A stretch of 64,000 nt of DNA from Paracoccus shandongensis (GCF_017315735.1 NZ_JAFLRK010000001.1:186001-250000); one strand, 5' to 3'; counted from the stretch's first letter, positions 9,041-18,290 are shown. A program made the numbers and translations. Notes: generated by a model from the sequence alone, not told the origin.

Positions 9041-9721
9041 TTACCTGCCCGTCAAAAGGGACAGGAACGCCTGCGCCTCGGCCGTTTCAGCGGCGGCGCG
9101 GTTGGCGAACAACGTCGCCTGGCTGGCAAGGATCAGGGCATCGGGCAGGATTTTCAGGTGATTGGCCCGCAGGGTTTCGCCCGAACTGGTGATGTCCGCG
9201 ATCGCTTCGGCCGTCTGGTTGGCCACCGTGCCCTCGGTCGCACCCTGCGAATCGACCAGCTGGTAATCGGCGACCTCGTGGCCCGCCAGCCAGGCGCGCA
9301 CCAGGCGGTGATACTTGGTGGCGATCCGCAGGCGGAACCCGTGGGCCGCGCGGAAATCGCGGGCGATGGCGGCGAAATCGTCCAGGTTCTCGCAATCGCG
9401 CCAGCACTCGGGTACCGCCAGGATCAGGTCTGCATGGCCGAAGCCCATCGGCGCGACCTCGGCCACGTCGGACCGCCAGCCCGCCAGCTTTTCGCGCACC
9501 AGGTCGGTGCCGGTCACGCCCAGTTCGATCCGGCCCGCCGCCAGGTCGCGCGGGATCTCGCCCGCCGACAGCAGGACCAGCGACACGCCGTCCGCACCCT
9601 CGACCCGGCCCGCATATTCGCGGTCCGACCCGCTGCGCGACAAGGCCACCCCGCGCGCGGCGAACCAGTCGAAGGTCTGTTCCATCAGCCGCCCCTTGGA
9701 CGGCACGCCCAGCCGGATCAT
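9041..9721 (-). CDS. hisG: ATP phosphoribosyltransferase catalytic subunit, short form
   Basis: HisG condenses ATP and PRPP in the first step of histidine synthesis. At 226 residues this is the short form, which lacks the C-terminal regulatory domain and works only in complex with HisZ, encoded immediately upstream. Visible motifs: '[12 protein letters not shown]' at the N-terminus, 'GVTGTDLV', and 'DSQGATEGTVANQTAEAIADI', which holds the PRPP-binding loop. The start overlaps the hisZ stop by 4 nt (ATGA), consistent with stoichiometric production of the two subunits. Confidence 0.96.
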   Translation of the reverse strand: MIRLGVPSKGRLMEQTFDWFAARGVALSRSGSDREYAGRVEGADGVSLVLLSAGEIPRDLAAGRIELGVTGTDLVREKLAGWRSDVAEVAPMGFGHADLILAVPECWRDCENLDDFAAIARDFRAAHGFRLRIATKYHRLVRAWLAGHEVADYQLVDSQGATEGTVANQTAEAIADITSSGETLRANHLKILPDALILASQATLFANRAAAETAEAQAFLSLLTGR

Positions 9722-10782
9722 GCGGCCTCCAGTTCGGCGACAAGGCCCGGTCGGATGATGCCGCCCACGGCGGGGATCGCCCGCCCGCCGCGACCCAGCA
9801 CGGCGGTCAGCGCGTCATACCGCCCCCCGGTTGCCACGGGGGGCCAGCCTGCGCGTCCTTCGGCCAGGAAGCTGAAGGTGAGGCCGTCGTAATATTCCAT
9901 CGTGCGGTGGCCGTGGCTTGCATCGAACAGGACCGTTTCCGGCGCGACACCCCTGTCGGCCAGCATCCCCGCCCGTTCCTCGACACGCCCGATGGCGGGC
10001 GTCAGGGCGGGCCAGTCCCGCGCCAGGTCCGACAGTTGCGCCAGGGCGTCCGGCATGGGCGCACTGATGGCGAACAGCCGGTCCAGCCGCGCAATCCAGA
10101 CCGGATCCAGAGGCGCGGCGTCCCGGTCGGCCATCAGCCGGGCCATGCGCCGCTCCATCTCGTCCTCGGACCGCAGCCCGGCCCAGGGGGCGGCGCTGTC
10201 GGCAAAGACGCGCGGCGCGGCGGGCTGCGAGAACCGCTTTAGCAGCCGCCCGAACCGACCGGGCCGCCAGACGTGATGCAGCAGCGCATCCCGCCGGGCA
10301 TCCGGCAGAGGCAGCGCGCGCACGGCATCCATCACCAAGCCCATGTCGCCCGTCACCGCGCGCAAGCGGTATGGCGCCAGCAGCCGGTGGAACAGCGCGA
10401 AGACCTCGGCATCGGCCTGGGGGTCATGGGCGAACAGCTCGAAACCGGCTTGCAGGTATTCGTTGTCGCGCGGGTTGGCGGGGCGTTCCTCACCCGGATC
10501 CTGCTTGCGGAAGACCTCGCCCAGATAGCAGTAGCGCGCGGGTTCCGCACCCCCCGCCATGTGCATCTGCACCACCGGCACGGTGAAATCCGGGCGCAGC
10601 ATCACCTCTCCCCGCAGGGGATCGGTCGAGGTATAGGCGCGGGCGCGGATATCCTCTCCATACAGATCCAGCAGGGTATCGGCGGGCAGCAGGATGTCGG
10701 GCGCGACCTCGGCCGCGCCTGCCTCGCGGAAGGCCGCCAGGAAGCGTTGGCCGATGGCCTGCTTGTCGCGCTTGGGGATCAT
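9718..10782 (-). CDS. hisZ: ATP phosphoribosyltransferase regulatory subunit
   Basis: HisZ is a catalytically inactive paralogue of the histidyl-tRNA synthetase core that binds HisG and confers histidine feedback control. The 354-residue protein keeps class II synthetase features: '[13 protein letters not shown]' (motif 2 region), '[11 protein letters not shown]', and a C-terminal '[14 protein letters not shown]'. It lacks the anticodon-binding domain, which is why it is about 140 residues shorter than HisS next door. The start at 10782 overlaps the hisS stop by 4 nt. Order hisS-hisZ-hisG puts the ancestral paralogue pair side by side. Confidence 0.94.
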   Translation of the reverse strand: MIPKRDKQAIGQRFLAAFREAGAAEVAPDILLPADTLLDLYGEDIRARAYTSTDPLRGEVMLRPDFTVPVVQMHMAGGAEPARYCYLGEVFRKQDPGEERPANPRDNEYLQAGFELFAHDPQADAEVFALFHRLLAPYRLRAVTGDMGLVMDAVRALPLPDARRDALLHHVWRPGRFGRLLKRFSQPAAPRVFADSAAPWAGLRSEDEMERRMARLMADRDAAPLDPVWIARLDRLFAISAPMPDALAQLSDLARDWPALTPAIGRVEERAGMLADRGVAPETVLFDASHGHRTMEYYDGLTFSFLAEGRAGWPPVATGGRYDALTAVLGRGGRAIPAVGGIIRPGLVAELEAA

Positions 10783-12260
10783 CCGATGATCCGTTTCACT
10801 TCCGCGGCCAGATCGGCGCGCGGAACCTCGGTCTGGGCGGGCTGCGCCTTCCATTCGTCATGGCTGGCCTCGGCCGCGATGCGCGCGCCCAGGACCAGAT
10901 CCTTGACCTGCACCACGCCGCGCGCGGCCTCGTCCCCGCCCTGGATGATCGCGACCGGCGCGCCGCGCTTGTCGGCATATTTCAACTGGTTGCCGAAGTT
11001 CTTCGGATTGCCCAGGTAAACCTCGGCCCGGATGCCCGCCGCGCGCAGGTCGGCGGCCATGGCCTGGTAATCCGCCATCCGGTCGCGGTCCATCACCGTG
11101 ACGACGACCGGCCCCTGCGCCTGCGTTCCAGCCAGCCCCTTGGCGCGCAAGGCGGCCAGCAGACGGTCCACACCGATGGACACGCCCGTCGCGGGCACCT
11201 TCTGGCCCGTGAAGCGTTCCACCAGCCCGTCATAGCGCCCGCCGCCCGCGACCGATCCGAACTGCCGCTTGCGGCCCTTCTCGTCCAGGATCTCGAAGGT
11301 CAGTTCGGCCTCGAAGACAGGGCCGGTGTAATAGCCAAGGCCGCGCACGACCGAGGGGTCGATGACCGCGCGATCCTCGGCCACGCCCATCGCGGCCAGC
11401 ATCCCGGCGATCTCGGCCAGTTCGTCCACGCCCTCGGCCCCGATGGCCGACGCGCCGACCGCCGCACGCAGGTTCGCCAGCGTCGCCGCGTTGTCCGCGC
11501 CTTTCGAGGTCAGGAAGGCCAGCACCGGGGCGGCCTGCGCCTCGGACAGCCCCACGCCCTCGATCATCGCGCCGCTGTCGTCCTTGCGGCCCGTGGTCAG
11601 CAGCGCCAGCACGCCATCGCGGCCAACCTTGTCGAACTTGTCGATCTGGCGCAGCACGTCGTCGGCCTGATCCGGGCGGACTTCGGCCGCCTCCAGCACG
11701 CCGTTCAGAACCTTGCGGTTGTTGATCCGCACGATGTAGTCGCCGCGCGCGATCCCCACGGCCTCCAGCGCATCCGCCAGCATCGCGCAGATCTCAGCAT
11801 CCGCCGCCACGCTGGCCGACCCGACCGTATCCGCATCGCATTGATAGAACTGCCGGAACCGTCCCGGCCCCGGCTTCTCGTTCCGCCAGACCGGCCCCAT
11901 GGCATAGCGGCGATAGGGCGAGGGCAGGTCATTGCGGAACTGCGCCGCCACGCGGGCCAGCGGCGCCGTCAGGTCGTATCGCAGCGCCAGCCAGTCGCCC
12001 GACCCGCCCCCGGGCACCGCTTCCTCTTGCCAGGCAAAGACGCCGGCATTGGGGCGGTCCACGTCGGGCAGGAACTTGCCCAGGGCCTCGACCGTCTCGA
12101 CGGCGCTGGTTTCCAGGGGATCGAAGCCATGGCGGTGATAGATTTCGGCGATCCGGTCCAGCATCGCCTTGCGTTCGGTCACGTCCGCGCCGAAATAGTC
12201 GCGAAAGCCCTTGGGCGTTTCCGCCTTGGGACGGGGCTGTTTTTTCTGATCTTTCGCCAT
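10779..12260 (-). CDS. hisS: histidine--tRNA ligase
   Basis: HisS charges tRNA-His. The 493-residue protein has '[11 protein letters not shown]' near the N-terminus, '[12 protein letters not shown]' and '[29 protein letters not shown]' (motif 2), '[14 protein letters not shown]' (HisA motif) and '[15 protein letters not shown]' (motif 3 region), then an anticodon-binding domain with '[23 protein letters not shown]'. It is first in a three-gene unit with hisZ and hisG. A basic N-terminal tail ('[14 protein letters not shown]') precedes the synthetase core. Confidence 0.97.
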   Translation of the reverse strand: MAKDQKKQPRPKAETPKGFRDYFGADVTERKAMLDRIAEIYHRHGFDPLETSAVETVEALGKFLPDVDRPNAGVFAWQEEAVPGGGSGDWLALRYDLTAPLARVAAQFRNDLPSPYRRYAMGPVWRNEKPGPGRFRQFYQCDADTVGSASVAADAEICAMLADALEAVGIARGDYIVRINNRKVLNGVLEAAEVRPDQADDVLRQIDKFDKVGRDGVLALLTTGRKDDSGAMIEGVGLSEAQAAPVLAFLTSKGADNAATLANLRAAVGASAIGAEGVDELAEIAGMLAAMGVAEDRAVIDPSVVRGLGYYTGPVFEAELTFEILDEKGRKRQFGSVAGGGRYDGLVERFTGQKVPATGVSIGVDRLLAALRAKGLAGTQAQGPVVVTVMDRDRMADYQAMAADLRAAGIRAEVYLGNPKNFGNQLKYADKRGAPVAIIQGGDEAARGVVQVKDLVLGARIAAEASHDEWKAQPAQTEVPRADLAAEVKRIIG

Positions 12261-12310
12261 GGTCCTGCCTTTCCGGCCAATCCGTGGCTGCCTTAACCGA
12301 AGGGGCCGAT

Positions 12311-12529
12311 ATGGACAAGGATACCCACGCGCGATTCCAGCAGCTTGAGGAAACGCTGGCCCACCTGACCCGCGTGACCGACGAGTTGCACGAGGTCATC
12401 GCCCGCCAGGATGGCGAGATTGCCTTGCTGACCCGCCGCGTCGAAATGCTGATGCGCTTCGCCGCCGAACAGCAGGCCGATGCCGAAGGCCAGATCCCCT
12501 TGGCCGACCAGCGCCCGCCGCATTGGTAG
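12311..12529 (+). CDS. slyX: SlyX family protein
   Basis: A 72-residue protein, almost entirely a predicted coiled coil ('[29 protein letters not shown]') with the SlyX signature C-terminus 'QRPPHW'. In E. coli slyX lies beside slyD and its role is unknown. The start at 12311 is favoured over an upstream frame from 12284, which would begin inside the divergent spacer to hisS. Only about 50 nt separate it from hisS, so the two promoters must be close or overlapping. Confidence 0.85.
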   Translation: MDKDTHARFQQLEETLAHLTRVTDELHEVIARQDGEIALLTRRVEMLMRFAAEQQADAEGQIPLADQRPPHW

Positions 12530-12537
12530 GCGGCAGG

Positions 12538-12603
12538 ACTTCTTCTTCACGGAAATATCCTCGGGGGGAATTCCCGAAGGGAATGGGGGGCAGACAGCCC
12601 CCC
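12538..12603 (+). repeat. intergenic hairpin repeat, copy B (slyX terminator)
   Basis: The element starts 9 nt after the slyX stop: CTTCTTCTTCA, then AAATATCCTC with a G-run (12553 onward), a small stem ATTCCC (12570-12575) / GGGAAT (12579-12584), and a 7-bp stem GGGGGGC (12585-12591) / GCCCCCC (12597-12603) with an AGACA loop. It lies between convergent slyX and pgi. It is near-identical in organisation and conserved words to the copy at 35595-35667. Confidence 0.75.
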
Positions 12604-12614
12604 AGCACTGTGTC

Positions 12615-14225
12615 CTACCCGCGCATCTGCCGGAACAGGCTTGCCAGATGCTCGGTCGAAGGATCATGCCCCGGCGCGGCCTCGCCCTTCAGCAGCGGCT
12701 CGACCTTCAGCGCCAGTTCCTTGCCCAGTTCGACCCCCCACTGATCGAAGCTGTTGATCCCCAGGATCACGCCCTCGACGAACACGCGGTGTTCATACAG
12801 CGCGACGATCTGGCCCAGGGTGAAGGGGGTCAGCTTCTCGATCAGCAGCGTGGTCGAGGGGCGGTTGCCCGGGAACACGCGGTGGCGCGCCTGGCGGTCC
12901 AGTTCCGCGCCTTCCAGGCCCTTGGCGGCCATCAGGGCGCGCGCCTCCTCCAGCGTGCGGCCGCGCATCAGCGCCTCGGACTGGGCGAGGCAGTTCGCGG
13001 CCAGCAGGATGTGGTGGTGGGCCAGGTCATCCTCGTGCCCGCGCGCGGCCAGGATGAATTCGCAGGGAACGGGCGTCGTGCCCTGGTGGATCAGTTGATA
13101 GAAGGCGTGCTGGCCGTTGGTGCCGGGCTCGCCCCAGACGACCGGACCGGACGGCAGGGCCAGATCGGACCCGCCCATCGCCACGCGCTTGCCGTTCGAT
13201 TCCATCTCAAGCTGTTGCAGATAGGCGGGCAGGCGCAGCAGGCGGTTGTCATAGGGCAGCACCGCACGCGTCGGATAGCCGCAGACCTGGTGGTGCCAGA
13301 TGCCGACCAGGGCCAGCAGCACCGGCAGGTTTTCCGCCAGCGGCGCCGCGCGGAAATGCGCGTCCATTGCCGCGCTGCCCGCCAGGAACTCGTCGAAACG
13401 CTGGTCCCCGATGGCCAGCATCAGCGACAGCCCGATCGGCCCCCAGACGGAATAGCGCCCGCCGACCCAATCCTCGAACCCGAAGACGCGCGACGGGTCG
13501 ATGCCAAACTCGGCCGTCCTGTCCGTGGCCGAGGACAGGGCCACGAACTGCGCCGCCGGATCCGTCACCACGCGCCCCATCCAGTCCCGCGCGGTCTGGG
13601 CGTTGGTCATCGTCTCGATGGTGGTAAAGGTCTTGGAGGCGACGATCACCAGCGTCGTCGCCGGGTCCAGCCCCTTCAGCGTGTCGGCAATGTCGGCGCC
13701 GTCCACGTTGCTGACGAAATGGCAGCGGGGCCCGTCGTGATAGGGCGCCATCGCCAGCACGGCCATGTAGGGACCAAGGTCGGACCCGCCGATGCCGATA
13801 TTGACCACGTCGGTGATGGTGCCGCCCTGCCCCGTGAAGGCGCCCGACCGCACGTCGCGGGCGAAATCTGCCATGCGGTCATGGGTTTCCCGCACGGCGG
13901 GCATCACGTCCTGGCCGTCCACCATGACGCTGCCGCGCAGGTTGCGCAGGGCGGTGTGCAGGACGGCGCGGCCTTCGGTCTCGTTGATCTTCTGGCCGGT
14001 GAACATCGCCTCGCGGCGACCCGCCACGTCCGCGCCCTCGGCCAGTTCGACCAGCAGGTCGCGCGCGCCCGCATCGATGGTCGTCTTGGACCAATCGAAG
14101 ACCAGGCCGTCGGCTTCGGTGCAGAAGGCGCGGGCGCGGTCAGGGTCGGCATCGAACAGGTCGGTGATGCGTCGGCTGCCCTGCGCCTGGCGGTGGGATT
14201 TCAGGCGGGTCCAAAGGTCGGTCAT
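12615..14225 (-). CDS. pgi: glucose-6-phosphate isomerase
   Basis: Pgi interconverts glucose-6-phosphate and fructose-6-phosphate; in an organism using the Entner-Doudoroff route it lets fructose-6-phosphate feed back into Zwf. The 536-residue protein carries 'VVNIGIGGSDLGP', 'VASKTFTTIETMTNA', 'FGFEDWVGGRYSVWGPIGL' (PGI signature 1) and 'GINSFDQWGVELGK' (signature 2). The start at 14225 (MTDLWTRLK) is supported by family length; a longer frame reaching 15101 is antisense noise. It is the last gene of zwf-pgl-pgi, 11 nt after pgl. Confidence 0.97.
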   Translation of the reverse strand: MTDLWTRLKSHRQAQGSRRITDLFDADPDRARAFCTEADGLVFDWSKTTIDAGARDLLVELAEGADVAGRREAMFTGQKINETEGRAVLHTALRNLRGSVMVDGQDVMPAVRETHDRMADFARDVRSGAFTGQGGTITDVVNIGIGGSDLGPYMAVLAMAPYHDGPRCHFVSNVDGADIADTLKGLDPATTLVIVASKTFTTIETMTNAQTARDWMGRVVTDPAAQFVALSSATDRTAEFGIDPSRVFGFEDWVGGRYSVWGPIGLSLMLAIGDQRFDEFLAGSAAMDAHFRAAPLAENLPVLLALVGIWHHQVCGYPTRAVLPYDNRLLRLPAYLQQLEMESNGKRVAMGGSDLALPSGPVVWGEPGTNGQHAFYQLIHQGTTPVPCEFILAARGHEDDLAHHHILLAANCLAQSEALMRGRTLEEARALMAAKGLEGAELDRQARHRVFPGNRPSTTLLIEKLTPFTLGQIVALYEHRVFVEGVILGINSFDQWGVELGKELALKVEPLLKGEAAPGHDPSTEHLASLFRQMRG

Positions 14226-14236
14226 GGGGAAGGCTC

Positions 14237-14914
14237 CTATTCGGCCCAGTGAACGGTCGCGTTGTCCAGAAAGGCGCGGATCGGCGCCTCCAGCGGGTCC
14301 AGCTTTTGCGCGCGCTCCAGCGCCTCGCGCTTTTCCGGGCCCATGATCAGGACATGGACATTCATCGCATCGGCCAGGGCCGGGCGCGTCAGGGTGATGC
14401 GCGGTTCCTCCGCCCCTTCGGCGCGGATCGGCAGGACCAGGGGGGCGTCGGCCGCCAGCCCCTCGGCCAGGCGGTCGGCGCCGGGGAACAGGCTGGCGGT
14501 GTGCATGTCGTTGCCCATGCCCAGCAGGACCACGGTGATCGGCAGGTGCGGGCGGATCGCCTCGGCCAGTGCCGGGGCAGCCTCGTCCGGGGTCTCCGTG
14601 CCGGTGTAGAGGTCGATGTAACGCGCCCTCGCCGCCTTGTCGCGCAGCAGGTGGCGGCGCAGCAGGCGGCCGTTCGACCGCTTGTGGTCGCCGTCCACCC
14701 AGCGTTCGTCGCCCAGAAAGACCGTCACGCGGTCCCAGTCCAGATCCGCCCCGCTCAGTGTCTCGAAGACCAGCGTGGGCGAGGTGCCGCCGGGCACGCA
14801 AAGGCTGGCGATGTCGCCCGTGCGCAATTGCTGCGCCAGTTGCGAGGCCATCTGGTCGGCCAGCGACAGGGACAGCATCTCGCGGTCGGGGTATTCCTTG
14901 AAGGTCATGCTCAT
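14237..14914 (-). CDS. pgl: 6-phosphogluconolactonase
   Basis: Pgl hydrolyses 6-phosphogluconolactone to 6-phosphogluconate, between Zwf and Edd. The 225-residue DevB-type protein shows 'SLCVPGGTSPTLVFETL', 'VTVFLGDERWVDGDHKRSN' and 'VLLGMGNDMHTASLFPG'. The usual 'GxGxDGHtASLFP' has Asn-Asp-Met where many family members have Asp-Gly, with the following His and the ASLFPG tail intact. The start at 14914 overlaps the zwf stop (ATGA). Confidence 0.94.
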   Translation of the reverse strand: MSMTFKEYPDREMLSLSLADQMASQLAQQLRTGDIASLCVPGGTSPTLVFETLSGADLDWDRVTVFLGDERWVDGDHKRSNGRLLRRHLLRDKAARARYIDLYTGTETPDEAAPALAEAIRPHLPITVVLLGMGNDMHTASLFPGADRLAEGLAADAPLVLPIRAEGAEEPRITLTRPALADAMNVHVLIMGPEKREALERAQKLDPLEAPIRAFLDNATVHWAE

Positions 14915-16362
14915 CCGCGGATTTCCCTCCATCGGCGATTGTCGCGATGCAGCAGGCGCAACGCTTCCTCGGGGCCGGAAGATCCCGCATCATAGGGTTC
15001 GGGCCGGCGCTTGCTGTCTTCCCAGGCGGCGATGATCGGGTCGGTCCAGGCCCAGGCGGCCTCGACCTCGTCGCCGCGCATGAACAGGGTCTGGTTGCCA
15101 CGGATCACGTCCATGATGAGGCGTTCATAGGCGTCGGGCATGTCGCTGCCGTCGGTCCCCAGGGCCTGCGCGAAGGACATGTCCAGCGGCACCTGCACCA
15201 GCCGCATCCCCCCCGGCCCCGGTTCCTTGATCATCACCTTGAGGTTCATCCCCTCGTTCGGTTGCAGGCGGATGACCAGTTCGTTGGCCTTGGGCGCGCC
15301 GCTGTCGTCGAAGATGGAATGGGGCGGCTCGCGGAAGACGATGGCGATCTCGCTGGTGCGGGCGCGCAGCTTCTTGCCGGTGCGCAGGTAGAAGGGCGTG
15401 CCCTGCCAGCGCCAGTTGGAAATGCAGACCTTCATCGCGACATAGCTTTCGGTCCGCGAATCCGGGTTTTCCGAATCCTCAAGATAGCCGGTGGACTTGC
15501 CGTCCGCCTGATACTGGCCGCGCACGATGTCGCCAGGTTCCACGGGTTGCAGCGCGCGGATCACCTTCAGCTTTTCGTCGCGCACGGCGTTGGGGTCGAA
15601 GTGATAGGGCGGCTCCATCGCGATCAGGCACAGAAGCTGCATCATGTGGTTCTGGACCATGTCGCGGATCGCGCCCGACTTGTCGTAATAGCTGCCGCGC
15701 CCGGCCACGCCCACGGTTTCGGCGACCGTGATCTGGACGTGATCGACGTATTGGGAATTCCACAAGGGCTCGAACAGGATGTTGGCAAAGCGGACGGCCA
15801 TCAGGTTCTGGACGGTTTCCTTGCCCAGGTAATGGTCGATGCGATAGATCTGTTCTTCCCGGAAATGCTGGGCCAGCATGGCGTTCAGCGCGCGCGCCGT
15901 CTTGAGGTCGCGGCCAAAGGGTTTTTCGACCACGATGCGACTGTCCGCATCCGCGATGCCGTTCGCCGCCAGCCGTTCGGCAATGTCCCCGAACAGCGCC
16001 GGCGCGACCGAGAAGTAGAAGGCATGGACCGCCCCGTCGCGCATCCGGGCCTTGAGATCCGCCCACCCCCCGTCGCCCTTGGCGTCAATGGGGGTATAGC
16101 CCAGCAGTTGCAGGAACTGCGCCAGGCGGGGATCGTCGTCCTGCACGCCCGCGAATTCCACGATGGCCCTGGCCGCATCCTCGCGGAAGGCATCGTCGTC
16201 CTGTTCGGTGCGCGCCGCGCCGATGATCCGGGATGTTTCGGGGAACTGCCCTGCCACGAAGCGCCGGAACAGGCCGGGCAGGATCTTGCGGCGCGCCAGA
16301 TCGCCCGTGGCGCCGAAAATCACCAGATCGAAGTCATCAACGGGAATGACGCGCGAGACCAT
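14911..16362 (-). CDS. zwf: glucose-6-phosphate 1-dehydrogenase
   Basis: Zwf oxidises glucose-6-phosphate to the lactone with NAD(P)+, committing carbon to the Entner-Doudoroff or pentose phosphate route. The 483-residue protein has the nucleotide-binding 'VIFGATGDLARRKI', the substrate site 'RIDHYLGKETVQNL' with catalytic His, and 'EKPFGRDL'. The ATG at 16362 follows AAGGAGG by 5 nt, so the longer frame is rejected. First gene of zwf-pgl-pgi. A 12-bp near-palindrome 38 nt upstream also occurs before edd. Confidence 0.97.
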   Translation of the reverse strand: MVSRVIPVDDFDLVIFGATGDLARRKILPGLFRRFVAGQFPETSRIIGAARTEQDDDAFREDAARAIVEFAGVQDDDPRLAQFLQLLGYTPIDAKGDGGWADLKARMRDGAVHAFYFSVAPALFGDIAERLAANGIADADSRIVVEKPFGRDLKTARALNAMLAQHFREEQIYRIDHYLGKETVQNLMAVRFANILFEPLWNSQYVDHVQITVAETVGVAGRGSYYDKSGAIRDMVQNHMMQLLCLIAMEPPYHFDPNAVRDEKLKVIRALQPVEPGDIVRGQYQADGKSTGYLEDSENPDSRTESYVAMKVCISNWRWQGTPFYLRTGKKLRARTSEIAIVFREPPHSIFDDSGAPKANELVIRLQPNEGMNLKVMIKEPGPGGMRLVQVPLDMSFAQALGTDGSDMPDAYERLIMDVIRGNQTLFMRGDEVEAAWAWTDPIIAAWEDSKRRPEPYDAGSSGPEEALRLLHRDNRRWREIRG

Positions 16363-16399
16363 GCTGTCCTCCTTGCGGTTGGCGGTCGCCATGTCCCTC

Positions 16400-16411
16400 G
16401 TTAGCGTTAAC
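16400..16411 (-). promoter_or_regulatory. predicted operator upstream of zwf, shared with edd
   Basis: Read on the minus strand this is GTTAACGCTAAC, GTTA/TAAC arms around a central CG, a shape typical of LacI-family operators. The identical 12-mer occurs at 18245-18256 upstream of edd. A TTGAAC hexamer (minus strand, 16421-16426) lies 9 nt upstream and could be the -35 element, with the operator covering the -10 region. The regulator is not encoded in this window. Confidence 0.6.
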
Positions 16412-16422
16412 AGCACCTCTGT

Positions 16423-16962
16423 TCAACCTCTCAGGGCCTTGGCCAGCCGGGGCAGGCGGCAGCGTTTGAGCATTTCGTGGGCGGTCATGTCGCCCCCCAT
16501 GGCGGCCGCCTTGTCGCGCGCCGCCTGGACGGCCTTGCCGACAGCGGGCGGATCCGCCGCCAGCAGATCCAGCAGGAAGGCATCGGGATGGATCGCCCGC
16601 AAACCAAGGCCCGCCATCAGGACTTGGGGAAAATCGCGCAGGTTCGCGGTCACGATCAGGGGGGCGTTCCCTGCCAGCGCGGCTTCGACCACATGGCGGT
16701 CGGCGGGGTCAGGGAAAGGCAGGTCGATGGCACGCGTGCCGTCGTCGGGCAGTTCGGCCCCGGGAAAGCGATCGCGCAGCAGCGCGATCTCGGCCCCTGC
16801 TACGGCATCCTGATCCGCCCCAAGCCGGGCGGCGGCATGGCGCCATTCGGCCAGGATGCGCGGCGACCACAGCGGCACGAACAGCCCCGCCCCTGCCAGA
16901 TCGGTCAGGATCTCGCGCAGGATGGTCGGGAACAGGACGTTGGCGTCAAGAACCGCGCGCAT
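16423..16962 (-). CDS. PIN-domain protein
   Basis: A 179-residue protein starting '[19 protein letters not shown]', where Asp6 is the first PIN acidic residue; further acidic positions appear in '[17 protein letters not shown]' and '[10 protein letters not shown]'. This is the pattern of the 'PIN family toxin component' group of Mg-dependent ribonucleases. No VapB-like antitoxin gene is adjacent. Instead the start shares one base with the stop of the upstream rRNA methyltransferase gene (TGATG), suggesting coupled translation. The C-terminal ~60 residues, with '[23 protein letters not shown]', lie beyond the PIN core. Whether it acts as a toxin or in RNA processing is unknown. Confidence 0.75.
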   Translation of the reverse strand: MRAVLDANVLFPTILREILTDLAGAGLFVPLWSPRILAEWRHAAARLGADQDAVAGAEIALLRDRFPGAELPDDGTRAIDLPFPDPADRHVVEAALAGNAPLIVTANLRDFPQVLMAGLGLRAIHPDAFLLDLLAADPPAVGKAVQAARDKAAAMGGDMTAHEMLKRCRLPRLAKALRG

Positions 16963-18155
16963 CAGTCCAGCCGGAAGAACAGCGCCTTGAGGTATCCGGT
17001 TTCCGCCAGTTGCGGCAGCATCGGGTGATCCGGCCCAGCTTGGCCCGTATGGATCAGGACGCTTCGACGCCCGCCCCGCCCGATGCCGCGCGCGCTGACA
17101 TTGCGAAAGGCCGTCAGGTCGGCGGCGTGGGAACAGCTGCACAGCCCCAGATAGCCGCCGGGCGCGACCAGCGGCGCGGCCAGTTTCGCCACACGCTCAT
17201 AGGCGCGCAGCCCAGCCTCCAACGCGAGTTTCGAGGGCGCGAAGGCCGGCGGGTCGCAGACCACGACATCGAAGCGGCGGCCTTCGGCGGCCAGTTGTTC
17301 CATGGCCTTGAAGGCGTCGGACTGGATGGTGTCCAGCCGGCCTTCGGCACCCATCCGCCCTGCCCCGCCCTTGGCCAGATCCAGCGCCGCCGCGCTGCCG
17401 TCGATGCAGGTGGCATGGGTCGCACCTGCCGCCAACGCCGCAAGCCCGAAGCCACCCACATGGCTGAAGATATCCAGCACCGTGGCCCCCTTCGCCAGCC
17501 GTTGCGCAAAGGCCTGGTTCGGCCGCTGGTCGAAGAACAGCCCGGTCTTCTGTCCGCCCATCAGGTCGGCCAGATAGATCGCGCCATTCATCGGCACAGC
17601 CACGGGTTCGGCGGGCGCATCGCCACGCAGAACCTCCATCCGTTCCTCCAGGCCCTCCAGGCCCCGCGCGCGGCCCTGCCCGTTCAGGATCACGGTCGCC
17701 ACCCCCGTAACCTGCATCAGCGCATCGGCCAGATCCTGGGCCATGCGGTCGGCCCAGGCGGCGTTGGGCTGGATCACCGCCGCATCGCCGAAGCGGTCGA
17801 TCACCAGGCCGGGCAGCCCGTCCGCCTCGGCATGGACCAGGCGGTAGAAGGGCGCGTCATACAGCCGTTCCCGCATCTGCAAGGCGCGGGCCAGCTTGGC
17901 GCGCAGCCAGTCGCCGTCGATCACAGCTTCGGGATCGGCATCCATCACCCGCCCTACGATCTTGGAAGCGGTGTTCACCGTCACCAGGCCCAGGGGCTTG
18001 CGCTCCGCATCCTCCAGCACGGCGAAACCGCCCACAGGAATGTTGCGGCTGCGGCGGTCCAGCACGGCCTCGTCCGCGAAGACCCAGGGAAAGCCGTGGC
18101 GGATCGCCTGGGGCTTGGATTTCGGGCGCAGGCGCAGCACGGGCAGATCGGTCAT
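16962..18155 (-). CDS. class I SAM-dependent rRNA methyltransferase, RlmI-like
   Basis: The 397-residue protein has an N-terminal PUA-like domain ('[14 protein letters not shown]', about residues 1-80) and a Rossmann methyltransferase domain with '[10 protein letters not shown]', '[20 protein letters not shown]' (motif I), and '[14 protein letters not shown]' (motif IV). That order and length match RlmI, which makes m5C1962 in E. coli 23S rRNA; the exact target here is inferred. A Cys pair 'LCSCSH' follows motif IV as in RlmI. The start at 18155 has AAGGA 8 nt upstream; the ATG three codons earlier has no spacer to a ribosome-binding site. Confidence 0.88.
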   Translation of the reverse strand: MTDLPVLRLRPKSKPQAIRHGFPWVFADEAVLDRRSRNIPVGGFAVLEDAERKPLGLVTVNTASKIVGRVMDADPEAVIDGDWLRAKLARALQMRERLYDAPFYRLVHAEADGLPGLVIDRFGDAAVIQPNAAWADRMAQDLADALMQVTGVATVILNGQGRARGLEGLEERMEVLRGDAPAEPVAVPMNGAIYLADLMGGQKTGLFFDQRPNQAFAQRLAKGATVLDIFSHVGGFGLAALAAGATHATCIDGSAAALDLAKGGAGRMGAEGRLDTIQSDAFKAMEQLAAEGRRFDVVVCDPPAFAPSKLALEAGLRAYERVAKLAAPLVAPGGYLGLCSCSHAADLTAFRNVSARGIGRGGRRSVLIHTGQAGPDHPMLPQLAETGYLKALFFRLD

Positions 18156-18237
18156 CGGGTTCATCCTTTTCGCAGGCGGGATCTGGCACGCCGCCCCGCC
18201 CGGCACAAGACCGCAGCCCGCCACGTCACAAGAGACA

Positions 18238-18266
18238 TTGAACCGTTAACGCTAACACCCTATATT
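18238..18266 (+). promoter_or_regulatory. edd promoter with operator in the spacer
   Basis: TTGAAC (18238-18243) and TATATT (18261-18266) are separated by exactly 17 nt and lie just upstream of edd. The spacer contains GTTAACGCTAAC (18245-18256), identical to the 12-mer upstream of zwf. A repressor bound there would block RNA polymerase directly. Confidence 0.65.
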
Positions 18267-18290
18267 CTTCTTACGCAGAAGGAGCCAGCC

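Noticed and set aside
12615-15101. An 828-codon pgi fusion protein
   Set aside because: The upstream ~290 codons are an off-frame reading of pgl and zwf; Pgi begins at 14225.
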